Position numbers and translations under genes: made by a program | From: an uncultured Lewinella sp. | Lineage (GTDB): Bacteria > Bacteroidota > Bacteroidia > Chitinophagales > Saprospiraceae | Direction: 5' to 3' | Length of the DNA: 64,000 nt | Assembly (NCBI GenBank): GCA_937873655.1 | Contig: CALMYQ010000101.1 | Coordinates: forward strand, 62,001 to 126,000 | Part shown: one piece after another, positions 54,081-62,916 of the stretch | How the letters are laid out: each line of letters starts with the position of its first letter | How positions within the stretch are numbered: position 1 is the stretch's first letter | The notes under the pieces: generated by a model | Seen by the model: only the letters and a program-made list of their open reading frames with translations | Databases searched by the model: none | Told to the model about the DNA's origin: nothing

Positions 54081-55952
54081 TCAATGAATGAGAAGTACCT
54101 TCCTGAACCATGAATTATTGTCAGTCGCCAGTTGCAAAAAATATACGCCTGGCGGGTAAGCGCTCAGGTCGATCGTTCGTTTATCCGTGTTCAGTCGTTG
54201 ATGGTCAATCTGGGTCATAATGAGCCGGTTGCGGCTGTCGTAGACCCGGAGGGAAAACGTTTCGGGATGGCTCGTATCCAGGTCGGATGTGATCATTCCA
54301 TCGGTGGGAACCGGGAAAACCCGCCAGTTGATATTTCCACTTGGAGCAGTTGCGGCGGTCATTTCGGGCGTAAACCCGACCTTGACCAATGCCGGCTGAA
54401 TTTCGGGATTGGACATGAAATTGTTCCACAAGAGGCCGGACCGGTAGTTCTCGATCATATTGATGATAGGCCCCTGATCGATGGCCAGGTAGCTGTGGGT
54501 GTACCAGTTGGCTCCTACATTGAAAGCGTCGTAAAATCCCATGGGGCCCCAGATCTTGTCGCCGTGATCCCGGTAGAAGTGCTTCAGGGCGGCAATGGAT
54601 TCTGCCGGCGTATAGGGCATGGAGGAGAGGGCTGCGGTCGGGGCGATGGTACCGTTGTCGCGGCTACCGCCGGGTTCGTGGGCCAGATAGCCCACAAAGG
54701 GATCGTCGCTGGCGGTCAGTCCCCAGCAGACGTCCGAATAGCCTGCGTGACCTTTCGGGTTGGCCATGCAATAGGCCCGGTTGACGAGGGTATGATTGCG
54801 GTTGTGATTGAAATAATTGGCGTAGGCGTCCCGGATATTGCGCGGATCGAAACCCATAAAAGAATAATGGGCGAAGAATAACGGTCCGCCGAGGGCAGGG
54901 CCGACATCCAGTTTATAACCGTAATAGGAATTGCCGTTGACGTAGTTATTGTTGCCGGCCCAACCGAGGGTGTACAACTGGCCGGGGACCGCGTAGGTGG
55001 GCGAAGCGGCTGCCAACAAATACACGATCAGCGCCTCGTTGTAGCCCCTGATCTGAAAATTGATGGCAAAGTTATTGTTGGGCGACCAATGCCAGAAGAG
55101 CACGTTTTGGTTTTGTTTGCGGTACCAGTTCCAATCGACCGTTTCCCAGATCTGGTTGATCTTGGTCCGCAAGACGATCTCGTCCACGGAATTGCCGCCG
55201 AAATAGGCCCTGGCGGTGAGCAGGCCTTCCAGCATGAAGGAGGTTTCCACCAGATCACCGCCGTTGTCGAGGGTGCTGAAGGGCACTACTTTGCCGGTCT
55301 GTCCGTTCATCCAGTGCGGGAAGACGCCGTGAAACCGGTCGGCGCCCTCCAGAAAAAGCACGATCTTGAGCATGCGCTGCAGGCCCTCGTCCCAGGTAAT
55401 GAAACCCCGTTCGATGCCTACCAGGATGGCCATGACGCCGAATCCGGACCCGCCGATGGTGACGACATCCCCTGAGGTGTTCCGTTCGCGGGCCAGTCCC
55501 GACACCGGATGGCCGAAGTCCCAGAAATAGCGAAAGGTGTAGGCCTGGACCATGTCGAGGAATTCGTCGTCGGTCATAGTGTGAGTGGCAGCCGTGTCCG
55601 GTTGGGCGTAATCGCTCACCTGCCCTCCTGTCGAAACCGCATTGATCCTGTAAATGCGCGTACCGCTGTTCTGGCCGGTGAAATCCAGCCAGTAAGGCAG
55701 GTCGGAGGTGGTGAAGGTAACATAGGAAAAGTTGGGTTCCCCTTCGTTCTGACGGTATATCCGGTACCCGAGAATGTTGGGTTCCGGATTCTTATTCCAT
55801 TTTAATTCGATATGACTGTCATAACCGGTGGCTGTCAGGCCTGTCGGTGCGGCGGGTTGGGCTGACAGCGGGCCCGCAAACAGGCTGAGCGTTAAAAAAA
55901 CGGAGCATGTTTTCAGCAAAGTTGACCAATTGAAGAGTGTAGTATCCATCAA
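54081..55952 (-). CDS. Secreted FnIII + GH144-like (PF10091) enzyme with type IX sorting tail
   Basis: A 623-residue protein: signal peptide (to about 31, ending LSAQ), fibronectin type III domain (33-125, PTGLTATGYDSHIELKW), PF10091 catalytic domain (about 130-530; FRYFWDFGHPVSGLARERN, GGSGFGVMAILVGIERG, QIRGYNEALIVYLLAAASPT, WGLTASDDP, DNGTIAPTAALSSMPY, DQGPIINMIENYRSG) and Por C-terminal tail (about 545-623, WRVFPVPTDG...GVYFLQLATDN). It is first in the structural operon, 268 bp downstream of the regulator gene. It is probably a surface-exposed endo-acting glucanase of the GH144 type. The product is the likely substrate of the lipoprotein homologue encoded further on. Confidence 0.9.
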   Translation of the reverse strand: MMDTTLFNWSTLLKTCSVFLTLSLFAGPLSAQPAAPTGLTATGYDSHIELKWNKNPEPNILGYRIYRQNEGEPNFSYVTFTTSDLPYWLDFTGQNSGTRIYRINAVSTGGQVSDYAQPDTAATHTMTDDEFLDMVQAYTFRYFWDFGHPVSGLARERNTSGDVVTIGGSGFGVMAILVGIERGFITWDEGLQRMLKIVLFLEGADRFHGVFPHWMNGQTGKVVPFSTLDNGGDLVETSFMLEGLLTARAYFGGNSVDEIVLRTKINQIWETVDWNWYRKQNQNVLFWHWSPNNNFAINFQIRGYNEALIVYLLAAASPTYAVPGQLYTLGWAGNNNYVNGNSYYGYKLDVGPALGGPLFFAHYSFMGFDPRNIRDAYANYFNHNRNHTLVNRAYCMANPKGHAGYSDVCWGLTASDDPFVGYLAHEPGGSRDNGTIAPTAALSSMPYTPAESIAALKHFYRDHGDKIWGPMGFYDAFNVGANWYTHSYLAIDQGPIINMIENYRSGLLWNNFMSNPEIQPALVKVGFTPEMTAATAPSGNINWRVFPVPTDGMITSDLDTSHPETFSLRVYDSRNRLIMTQIDHQRLNTDKRTIDLSAYPPGVYFLQLATDNNSWFRKVLLIH

Positions 55953-55995
55953 AGCTCTTTTCCTGCAAAAACTGTATGAAAGTTTTGCGCGCGCG

Positions 55996-56014
55996 CATAT
56001 CTTCCGAAGATATG
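55996..56014. promoter_or_regulatory. Perfect 19-bp palindrome upstream of the glycan-use operon
   Basis: CATATCTTC-C-GAAGATATG at 55996-56014, two 9-bp arms around one base. It is 44-62 bp upstream of the ATG at 55952 and just beyond a GCGCGCGCGC tract. It could be a protein-binding site near the promoter or a 5'-UTR hairpin. Confidence 0.35.
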
Positions 56015-56088
56015 GCCCCGAAAAATCCAGTTCTTAGTACAATATTACGATTTTGGAATCGGAAAGTCAATTTTTTCACCTCACCAAT

Positions 56089-56136
56089 ACTACGCCATCC
56101 TGGATTTTTAATTCGACATAACTACGCCATTCGTGG
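56089..56136. promoter_or_regulatory. Direct repeats of ACTACGCCAT spaced 32 bp, candidate operator for the PUL regulator
   Basis: ACTACGCCATCCTGG (56089-56103) and ACTACGCCATTCGTGG (56121-56136) share ten identical bases and a similar 3' extension. The 32-bp period is close to three helical turns, so both copies face the same side of DNA. They lie between the regulator gene and the operon it probably controls, 137-184 bp upstream of the first structural gene. Confidence 0.4.
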
Positions 56137-56220
56137 AAAGTAAAAATGCAAGGCATTGAAATTAAGTCAATTAGAATAAGCGGCCATGCAAGATATCTAC
56201 ACCAGTCAAATGAAGGTGGA

Positions 56221-59046
56221 TTAATAGTTCAATAAAAAGTCGGTCAGGTTGGCATCCTGGTCCAGTCCCAGCTTCTTCCGGAGGCGGTAGCGCTTGTTCT
56301 CCACGCCCCGGATGGAAATGTTCAGCAGCGGTGCGATCTCCTTGGTGGCCAGGTTCATTCTCAGGTAGGCGGCCAGCCGGAGTTCGCTGGGTGTGAGGTC
56401 GGGGAACTCCTTTCTCAGTTTTTTGAAAAACTCATCGTGGACCAGGTTGAAATTCGTTTCGAAGATCTCCCAGTCCTGGTTGTCGGACAACTGGCGGTTG
56501 ATCTGGTCGAGCATCCGGTAGTAGTATTTTTCCGGAAAACGGGCGCCTAGGTCCTGTTTGATCTGCTCCAGTTCGTCCTTGAGTTGGAAGAGGATCTCGT
56601 TCTTCCGCACGAGGCTGAAGGTGGAATTAGCCAGTTGTTTGCTTTTGTTGATGATGTCCAGTTGCAACTGTTGGTTACGGTTCCGGATCCGCTCATCCTG
56701 CAGTTGCCGTTCCTGCTCCCGTTCCAGTACATCCTTTTGCCGTTGCAGGCGGAACTGAAGCCAGCGGTTGACCAGGAAGATCACCAGGCCCAGCATGCCG
56801 ATGAACAGCGCTTTGGCCCAGGAGGTCTGGAACCATTTGGGTTGGATGACAAAAGAGAAAGAAGCCTCCTGGTCGTTGAAATTGCTGATGACGGTAAACC
56901 GGTACGGGCCGGGCGGCAGGTTGGTGTATTCCCGGACATTTTCGGGCTGCCACGCCGACCAGGCCGGGTCAAAACCCTCCAGCCGGTACCTGAACTGCAG
57001 TTGTTCGGAGAAGAACGGCGCGGAAAAGCGGAACAGCAAATGGTTCTGGTTGGGGCGCATTTCCAGGTTGTCGATGCCGGCCAGCGTCAGGTTGCCGTAT
57101 TTGACGTGCGGATTCCCGAGAATGCTCAACTCGGTGATCATGACCCGGCTCAGGGAATCGGGCGCCGGGTAGCTTTCCCGAAGGTCCAGGGTACGGGTAT
57201 CCAGAATGGCGTACCCCGTGCTCAGGCCGAAAAGCAGCCGGCGGGTATCTCCCAGCGAGATGACCTTGTCGTCATCGGTTACCAGCGACAAGGGAAATTT
57301 CCGGATCAGTTGCCGGTCGCGGATCCATTCCACCTGGTTCCGTTTGATGAAGAACATCTCGCGGTCGTTGAGCACGCAGATGTTCAGTACACCGGAAAGG
57401 CTTTGGCCGGCCAACGAATGCAGGGCAACCAGCGTCGAACCCGACGGGTCCCATTGATAAAAAACAGTATCAGACCGGATGATGACCTCGTTATTCCAGT
57501 TGATCAGCCGAAGCCGGAACAAGGTCGGCAATCCGTCGGCGTCGGTAAACTCCTTCAGGCTGACCACGCTGTCGCGTTCGGGATTGAGCTTCAGCCGGTA
57601 CAGCCCCTTGTAAGGGTTGACGGCCCAGACGGCGCCTTCCCGGTCGAAACAAAACTGCTTCAGCGGCGTCAGCAGCCCGCCTACCCTATGGTCGAATCGC
57701 CAGAGGCCGTCCTTACCCTTACCGAACACCACCATACCGGTATAAGTGGCCTGCAGCAGTTGTCCGGGATCATCCGGGAAGGTTTGGGTCTGCCACCCGC
57801 CGGTGACCGTTGACACCCAGGCCGGTTGACCGTTTTTGAGGCGGAAAGTGCCGTTGTTGTGTCCGCAAAGGATCTGGCCGTCGAAGTCCCGGATCTCCCA
57901 GATCTGGCCCTGGGTACCGGGGACCACCTCATAATCATCACCTTTTTGCGTGTACAAGCCTTGGTTTGTACCCAGATAAAGGATATTATTTTGAGCAAAG
58001 GCGGTATAGACGGTGCCGACCTTGCCGTTGATGTCCTGATAATACCGCAGGGGATCGCTGAGCTGGACGACATCGATGCCCTTGTCCATGCCCACCCAAA
58101 GGTTGCCGTCGCGGTCTTCGTACAGGCCGAGCACCGTGTTGTTCTGCAGGCCGTTCACCTTGTTGATATGGTACAGGAAGGTGCCGTCCGGATTGAAGAT
58201 GTACAGCCCGTTCTGGACGGTGCCCAAGGCCAGCGCCCCGTTGGAAAGGGCCGCCATGCGATTGAGCTGGCTGTTGCCAAAGGCCCGGTTGAGGGGCGTA
58301 TCCTTGTACACCAGGCCTTTTTCGGGCAGGTATTCCCAGATCCCGTTTTCTTCGGTGGCGATCTGGAAGCCGTTTTTCCAGCGGACCATGCCTTTCACGC
58401 GGTAGCCGGGGAGTTGGTCGGTGGCCTGCATGAATTCGAAGGCTCCCCCACTCTGCCATTCGTAGAGCCCTTTGTTGAGGACCGGTACGATCACTTTGTC
58501 GTTGACCATTTGGAGGAACATCAGGTTGCCGGGCGGCAGGATCTCGCGGACTTCCTTGTAGTCGTAGAGGAAGATGACGGAAAAGGACTGAAAGATCACC
58601 CAGCCGTCGCCGGTGAGGATATGCCAGATCTCTTCTTTTTTGGCGGAGGGCATGGTGAGCCCGGCGCTCAGGGAGGTGTATCGCAGGAAGCCGTTTCTAT
58701 CCCGTTTCCAGTAACCGAACTCGCCGTAGGCCCCGGTGAATACGCGGTTGTCCTTGTCGCAGGCAACCGAGCGCACCACTTGTTTTTCGGGGAGGTAATA
58801 GGTGCGCCAGTCCGTTCCGTCATAAGACAGGAGACCCGCCGAATTGGCAAAATACATGATTCCGTCGCCGGCCTGGGTGATGTCCCAGGTCTGGCTTTGG
58901 GCGTGTTGGTTGGCCTGGTCAAAGGAGACGACGCGGGGCAGTTCCCCGCCCGCTGCGGCGACTGATAAAAAAATGCATTGCAACAACAGGACGTTGATGA
59001 ACAATCGAAGCGGAGAAGTCGTTTTTTTCAGATCTGGACCAGACAA
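56221..59046 (-). CDS. Membrane-spanning glycan sensor-regulator: beta-propeller, Y_Y_Y, LuxR-type HTH
   Basis: A 941-residue protein. After a signal peptide (to about 33) a periplasmic region of propeller blades (about 40-640; for example ENGIWEYL, YEDRDGNLWVGMDKGI) leads to a Y_Y_Y domain (668-735, FRYRLEGFDPAWSAWQ...LPPGPYRF), one membrane helix (744-762) and a coiled coil (765-835). It ends in a LuxR/GerE-like helix-turn-helix (883-940, LTPSELRLAAYLRMNLATKEIA...SIRGVENKRYRLRKKLG). There is no kinase or receiver domain, so ligand binding outside must be passed directly to the DNA-binding end. It precedes the glycan-use genes on the same strand and is the obvious activator of that locus. 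The HTH core A..L.I...GVENK is intact. Confidence 0.92.
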   Translation of the reverse strand: MSGPDLKKTTSPLRLFINVLLLQCIFLSVAAAGGELPRVVSFDQANQHAQSQTWDITQAGDGIMYFANSAGLLSYDGTDWRTYYLPEKQVVRSVACDKDNRVFTGAYGEFGYWKRDRNGFLRYTSLSAGLTMPSAKKEEIWHILTGDGWVIFQSFSVIFLYDYKEVREILPPGNLMFLQMVNDKVIVPVLNKGLYEWQSGGAFEFMQATDQLPGYRVKGMVRWKNGFQIATEENGIWEYLPEKGLVYKDTPLNRAFGNSQLNRMAALSNGALALGTVQNGLYIFNPDGTFLYHINKVNGLQNNTVLGLYEDRDGNLWVGMDKGIDVVQLSDPLRYYQDINGKVGTVYTAFAQNNILYLGTNQGLYTQKGDDYEVVPGTQGQIWEIRDFDGQILCGHNNGTFRLKNGQPAWVSTVTGGWQTQTFPDDPGQLLQATYTGMVVFGKGKDGLWRFDHRVGGLLTPLKQFCFDREGAVWAVNPYKGLYRLKLNPERDSVVSLKEFTDADGLPTLFRLRLINWNNEVIIRSDTVFYQWDPSGSTLVALHSLAGQSLSGVLNICVLNDREMFFIKRNQVEWIRDRQLIRKFPLSLVTDDDKVISLGDTRRLLFGLSTGYAILDTRTLDLRESYPAPDSLSRVMITELSILGNPHVKYGNLTLAGIDNLEMRPNQNHLLFRFSAPFFSEQLQFRYRLEGFDPAWSAWQPENVREYTNLPPGPYRFTVISNFNDQEASFSFVIQPKWFQTSWAKALFIGMLGLVIFLVNRWLQFRLQRQKDVLEREQERQLQDERIRNRNQQLQLDIINKSKQLANSTFSLVRKNEILFQLKDELEQIKQDLGARFPEKYYYRMLDQINRQLSDNQDWEIFETNFNLVHDEFFKKLRKEFPDLTPSELRLAAYLRMNLATKEIAPLLNISIRGVENKRYRLRKKLGLDQDANLTDFLLNY

Positions 59047-59134
59047 ATACCCGGATGTTTGTTTTAGCCGATGACAAAATTAAACCTTTCGCGCGAGATG
59101 CAGCGAACGGCAAAATGCGGTAGATTTGGTGTTT

Positions 59135-59211
59135 TAGTCGCAAGTCGTAAGTTGTAAGTCGTAAGTGGCTGACTGCTTATGACTTACGACCTATGACTTA
59201 TAACTTACGAC
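59135..59211. repeat. Heptanucleotide tandem repeat forming a mirror-image hairpin
   Basis: Eleven 7-bp units: TAGTCGC, AAGTCGT, AAGTTGT, AAGTCGT, AAGTGGC, then TGACTGC, TTATGAC, TTACGAC, CTATGAC, TTATAAC, TTACGAC. The first half and the second half are reverse complements, so the element can fold into one long imperfect hairpin. It lies between divergent genes, 12 bp before the mechanosensitive channel ATG. It has the same architecture as the element at 43633-43702 but an unrelated unit sequence. Confidence 0.75.
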
Positions 59212-59223
59212 GCATACCAGGAT

Positions 59224-60090
59224 ATGAAAATAGTATTTATCCTTTTAAAAATCGCGCTGCTTACCGGGATGATCCTGATCCGGTACCATTACAATTGGAT
59301 GGACGGGATCCGGACCGGCGAGTTCGTGTTTAAATCCCTCGCAGGTTTCGTCATATTCGCGCTAAGCAGCAATCTGCTGGTAGTCGGTCTGACCTGGCTT
59401 TACCGGCGGCAGAAAAAGCTGTCGAAGAACAAGATCGACAATGTGATCGCGGGGTTGGAGAATATCTACTACCTGCTCGTGGCCGGGGCTGTCATCATGA
59501 CCTTTGCCAGTTTTTTCGGGCTGGATTCCAAGACCTTGTTCACCAGCCTGAGCATCATTGCGGCGGCTATTGCCATTATCTCCAAAGAGTACGTCTCGGA
59601 GATCATCAGCGGCATCATCATCGTGTTTTCCAAGCAACTGTCCATCGGCGACTACGTCAAGATCGGCGAGCACAAAGGCCGCATTACCGACCTGATGCTG
59701 ACCAAACTGGCCCTGCTCAACGACGACGACGAGGTGGTTTTTCTGCCTAACGCCAAGGTGTATTCCAATGAGATCATCAACTATACCAAACGCGAGATCC
59801 GGCGGGTGAGCATCCCGTTCGAGATCACGCTGGCTTCGCTGCGCACCATTGAGGAGCTGGAGCGCGACCTGGTGAAGGCCCTGCACGATCACAACGAGTT
59901 CATTGAGCCCAAGAGTTACTACCTCCGCATTGTGGACATCCGCAAGGACAGCCTGCTGCTGAAATTCCAGTATGTCATCCTCCACCGCGACCGCGAGATG
60001 GAAAAGGAGATCCGCAAACGAACGGTCCGGCGGGTGGTCAACTATGTGAAGAAGAACATGGCGGGCAAGGTTGCGGAGGTGCAGGAGTAA
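59224..60090 (+). CDS. MscS-family mechanosensitive ion channel
   Basis: A 288-residue protein with three N-terminal membrane helices (about 2-20, 33-60, 80-98) and the pore helix region (104-134, TLFTSLSIIAAAIAIISKEYVSE). These are followed by the conserved beta-domain entry IVFSKQLSIGDYVKIGEHKGRI and FLPNAKVYSNEIINY, matching the MscS signature. The C-terminal cytosolic domain is complete. It protects against osmotic downshift or lets small solutes pass. It is a single-gene unit facing away from the regulator; a heptad hairpin occupies its 5' region. Confidence 0.92.
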   Translation: MKIVFILLKIALLTGMILIRYHYNWMDGIRTGEFVFKSLAGFVIFALSSNLLVVGLTWLYRRQKKLSKNKIDNVIAGLENIYYLLVAGAVIMTFASFFGLDSKTLFTSLSIIAAAIAIISKEYVSEIISGIIIVFSKQLSIGDYVKIGEHKGRITDLMLTKLALLNDDDEVVFLPNAKVYSNEIINYTKREIRRVSIPFEITLASLRTIEELERDLVKALHDHNEFIEPKSYYLRIVDIRKDSLLLKFQYVILHRDREMEKEIRKRTVRRVVNYVKKNMAGKVAEVQE

Positions 60091-60237
60091 ATCAGCGGGA
60101 GACTTTGATGCCGCCCAGCACAGGGAGCCCGCTTTCGCCGGGGCTTCGGCAGGTAGGAAGCGTAATTTTCGGGGTCCTATTGTTTATATCGAGAAAGTCC
60201 GATATCTTTGCACCCGCTTTGGATGAATAGTCCGGCC

Positions 60238-60309
60238 GGTCTCGTAGTACAACGGATAGTATGTGGGTTTCCGGAACCCAAGATCTAGGTTCGATTCCTA
60301 GCGAGACCA
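60238..60309 (+). tRNA. tRNA-Arg (anticodon CCG)
   Basis: Folds as a full cloverleaf. The acceptor stem is GGTCTCG (60238-60244) with CGAGACC (60302-60308), discriminator A. The D stem is GTAC/GTAT with loop AACGGATA, and the anticodon stem is TGGGT/ACCCA with loop TTCCGGA, giving anticodon CCG (60271-60273), which reads CGG. The variable loop has 4 nt, and the T stem is CTAGG/CCTAG with loop TTCGATT. The CCA end is not encoded. It stands alone between the channel gene and the pectate lyase gene. Confidence 0.95.
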
Positions 60310-60311
60310 CA

Positions 60312-60346
60312 CTTCAGTTGACAGTGATCAGTGATCAGTTGTCAGT
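60312..60346. repeat. Heptanucleotide tandem repeat after tRNA-Arg
   Basis: Five 7-bp units directly after the tRNA: CTTCAGT, TGACAGT, GATCAGT, GATCAGT, TGTCAGT. It is the third intergenic 7-bp-unit locus in this window. It is shorter than the other two and only partly self-complementary. Confidence 0.65.
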
Positions 60347-60682
60347 CCTGCAATCTTCCAATCTGATCTAAGTTCCAAATTCATTAATTATTCCCCGTCA
60401 GCAGTTTGCGAACAATTCACAAATAATCATGTTCAGACACTATAAGCGGCAAACATCCCAAGATACAACTTTTTGTCCCCATTAAGGACCGCCGCTCTTC
60501 TTCCCTAATTTCTGATTTTCAACAGTTCAGCCTCCAATTCCGATTTAGCGTTGGTTTCATCGGAACTCATACTACCGTCCAAAAGGTAGATTTGGCGCCT
60601 TTCAAAGGTAAAGATTAATTCATTGTCGGGTTTTAGCCGATCTTTATTCCCCGATATCAGGTTTAAAACGAAACGCGAAACC
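60347..60682. other. Intergenic region, no gene seen
   Basis: About 335 bp with stops in all frames and moderate AT content. I see no RNA gene or convincing promoter motif. The plus-strand reading frame of the pectate lyase extends back to 60623, but the signal peptide starts at 60683, so that extension is taken as untranslated leader. Confidence 0.5.
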
Positions 60683-62071
60683 ATGCAAAGAAACTATCCG
60701 ACTGCCCTTTGGCTTGTATTGACCGGCTCCCTGGCATTCTCGGCCCAGGGCCAGGAACTGCGGCAACAGGCCGAAACGTCCCTTGCAAAGGGAGTCGCCT
60801 TTTTCCATTCCATCAATACCCACGGCGGATATGTATACCATGTAACGCCGGATCTGTCGCTGCGGTGGGGAGAGGGACTGAAGGATGCGCAAACGATCGA
60901 AGTGCAGCCGCCGGGCACGCCTGCAGTCGGACAGGCCTTTTTGCGGGCCTACCAGGCGACCGGCAGCAAGGAAGCGCTGAAGGCGGCAACGGAAGCAGCC
61001 TACGCCCTGATCGAAGGACAGCATAAAAACGGGGGCTGGAACCACACCATCAACTTCGCGGACCTGAGAGACGAAACGATCAGCTTTGACGATAATCAAA
61101 CCCAGTCGGCCGTCAGCTTCCTCATGGCCCTGGATCAGGAGATCGACGATCCGCGGGTATCCGCCGCTACCTGGCTGGCGCTGGATATGATGATCGCGAC
61201 CCAGCTGGACAACGGCGGCTGGCCCCACGAATACCCCATGCGGGGCAATTACCACGATTATGCTACGTTCAACGACGGCGGCATCAATGATTGCGTTCGC
61301 GTCATGATCGAGGCCTATCGGTATTACAAGGACAACGACGCTATTGAAAAGAGCCTGCAGAAAGTGGCGCGGTTCATGATGATCTCGCAACTGCCGCCGC
61401 CCCAGCCGGGTTGGGCGCAGCAATACAACGAATTCCTCCAGCCCGCCTGGGCCCGGACATTCGAGCCGCCCTCGGTTTGCCCCATGGTCACCGTCAGGAA
61501 CATCAATACGCTGATCGATCTTTATCTGGCGCTCGGCGACCCTACCCTGCTGGAACCCATCCCGGATGCCCTGAGGTGGCTCCGGGAGATCCGGCTGGAA
61601 AACGGCAAATGGGCCCGGTTTGTCGAGATCGGCACCAATAAGCCGCTGTACTACGACCGCGGAAGGATCCGGGTGAACAGCGTTGCAGAACTGCATCCGG
61701 AACGCAGCACGGGGTATGCCTATGAAACGAACCTGGAAGGACCCTTGGAAGCAGCCGATCAACGCTACCAGAAAGCTCTGAATCTGGGCCGTAACGGCTT
61801 GAGGGCAGCCGAGCATCCCGAACTTTCCAGGGAGGAAATCGCCGCACGACTGGATGCCTTGTCCGGCGCCGTAAAAAAGATATTGGAAGAGCAGGAACCA
61901 TCGGGCGCCTGGATCACGCGCAATGACCGTTTCAAAAAGGAAATGCCCCGCGGCGAACGATGGAACGGTCAGTACCTGGAGATGGACCGCATCAGCAGTT
62001 GGGTCTTCAATCGAAATGTCGCAGTTCTTTGCGAGTACATTGAGCTGAGCAAGTTGCAGGCCGGCCGCTGA
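60683..62071 (+). CDS. Secreted pectate lyase, PL10-like
   Basis: A 462-residue protein from the ATG at 60683 (a longer start at 60623 would bury the signal peptide). Signal peptide ends around FSAQGQ. The (alpha/alpha)-toroid signature of PL10 is visible: GGYVYHVTPDLSLRWGEG, a GGWPHEYP segment, FNDGGINDCVRVMIEAYRYY, and WAQQYNEFLQPAWARTFEPPSVCP, the strongest PL10 hallmark, in which the catalytic Arg of this family is expected. It cleaves polygalacturonate by beta-elimination. Family PL10 is the best fit, although related glycan lyases with uncharacterised substrates share the motif. It is not physically part of the glycan-use locus. Confidence 0.85.
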   Translation: MQRNYPTALWLVLTGSLAFSAQGQELRQQAETSLAKGVAFFHSINTHGGYVYHVTPDLSLRWGEGLKDAQTIEVQPPGTPAVGQAFLRAYQATGSKEALKAATEAAYALIEGQHKNGGWNHTINFADLRDETISFDDNQTQSAVSFLMALDQEIDDPRVSAATWLALDMMIATQLDNGGWPHEYPMRGNYHDYATFNDGGINDCVRVMIEAYRYYKDNDAIEKSLQKVARFMMISQLPPPQPGWAQQYNEFLQPAWARTFEPPSVCPMVTVRNINTLIDLYLALGDPTLLEPIPDALRWLREIRLENGKWARFVEIGTNKPLYYDRGRIRVNSVAELHPERSTGYAYETNLEGPLEAADQRYQKALNLGRNGLRAAEHPELSREEIAARLDALSGAVKKILEEQEPSGAWITRNDRFKKEMPRGERWNGQYLEMDRISSWVFNRNVAVLCEYIELSKLQAGR

Positions 62072-62082
62072 GGGGAAAATGC

Positions 62083-62775
62083 TTATTTCTCGACCACAAT
62101 ACCACCACCATCCTCGATCCGGTAAAGCTTTTTCACCACACGGGTCGAATCATCCGCCGGGTCATTATTGGAGGTGTTGAACAATTCGGTTTTCGTGACC
62201 CGGATCCGGCGATCATCCAGGAACCGGCTCTCGACGCGGGCTTCGTACCCTTCGCTCAGGTATTCCTGGCTCAATACCAGGCGGTTGACCCGATTGGAGG
62301 ATTTATCGACGGTAACCAGTTCGAAGGCGTTGCCGTAGTGGGACTCCATCGATCTGGTATAGAAAACATACGCATTGAAGCCGGGTGATATGGATTTGTC
62401 GCAGTAATAATCAGTAACGCCAAGAATGGCATGCTGGGCTTTGCTGACGGGGTTGTCCATACCTGCATTCTGCGCGACCAGGTCCAGGGTGAAATCGGTG
62501 CATTCCCTGGTTTTAAACCTGGAAAGGTCAAAACCGTGCAGATCCGCAAAGGAGTCGATGTTTACCGGTTGGTTCTCTTCCATGATCTCCTGCACGATGG
62601 ATTCGGCCATAGCATCCGGATAGGGTTCGCCGGGGATCTCCTCCGCTTGCTTTTCAGCGGTGGGTTCATCGTTTGCGGGCAAATCCCTGTTTTTTTCGGC
62701 GTTGGTGCAGGCTGCCGCCAGGAGGAACAGGAAAGACGTAAGGACTATGCCGGGTTTAATTGAGGTGGTTTTCAT
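62083..62775 (-). CDS. Lipoprotein of unknown function
   Basis: A 230-residue protein with a lipoprotein signal (SFLFLLAAACTNAEK, Cys23), followed by a Pro/Glu-rich linker and a compact domain of about 170 residues that I do not recognise. Two Cys residues (RECTDF and YYCDKS) could form a disulfide. It converges with the pectate lyase gene, with only 11 bp between their ends. Nothing around it indicates a function. Confidence 0.75.
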   Translation of the reverse strand: MKTTSIKPGIVLTSFLFLLAAACTNAEKNRDLPANDEPTAEKQAEEIPGEPYPDAMAESIVQEIMEENQPVNIDSFADLHGFDLSRFKTRECTDFTLDLVAQNAGMDNPVSKAQHAILGVTDYYCDKSISPGFNAYVFYTRSMESHYGNAFELVTVDKSSNRVNRLVLSQEYLSEGYEARVESRFLDDRRIRVTKTELFNTSNNDPADDSTRVVKKLYRIEDGGGIVVEK

Positions 62776-62804
62776 TTTAGGCTGATTAGGTACGGTATCG
62801 AAAG

Positions 62805-62850
62805 TAAATAAAAAGGATTCACGCCAGATCCTTGAGGCAGGCGTGAATCC
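62805..62850 (-). terminator. Rho-independent terminator of the outer-membrane barrel gene
   Basis: On the minus strand a perfect 11-bp stem, GGATTCACGCC (62840-62850 side) and GGCGTGAATCC (62815-62825 side), with a 14-nt loop, is followed directly by TTTTTATTTA (62805-62814). It lies about 67 bp beyond the stop of the gene at 62917-63480, as expected for an intrinsic terminator. Confidence 0.85.
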
Positions 62851-62916
62851 GGGATTGAGCCAATTTCCGGCTTTTTGATGAATAAGTCAACCTTTGGCCG
62901 GTAAATTCTCCTGAAA

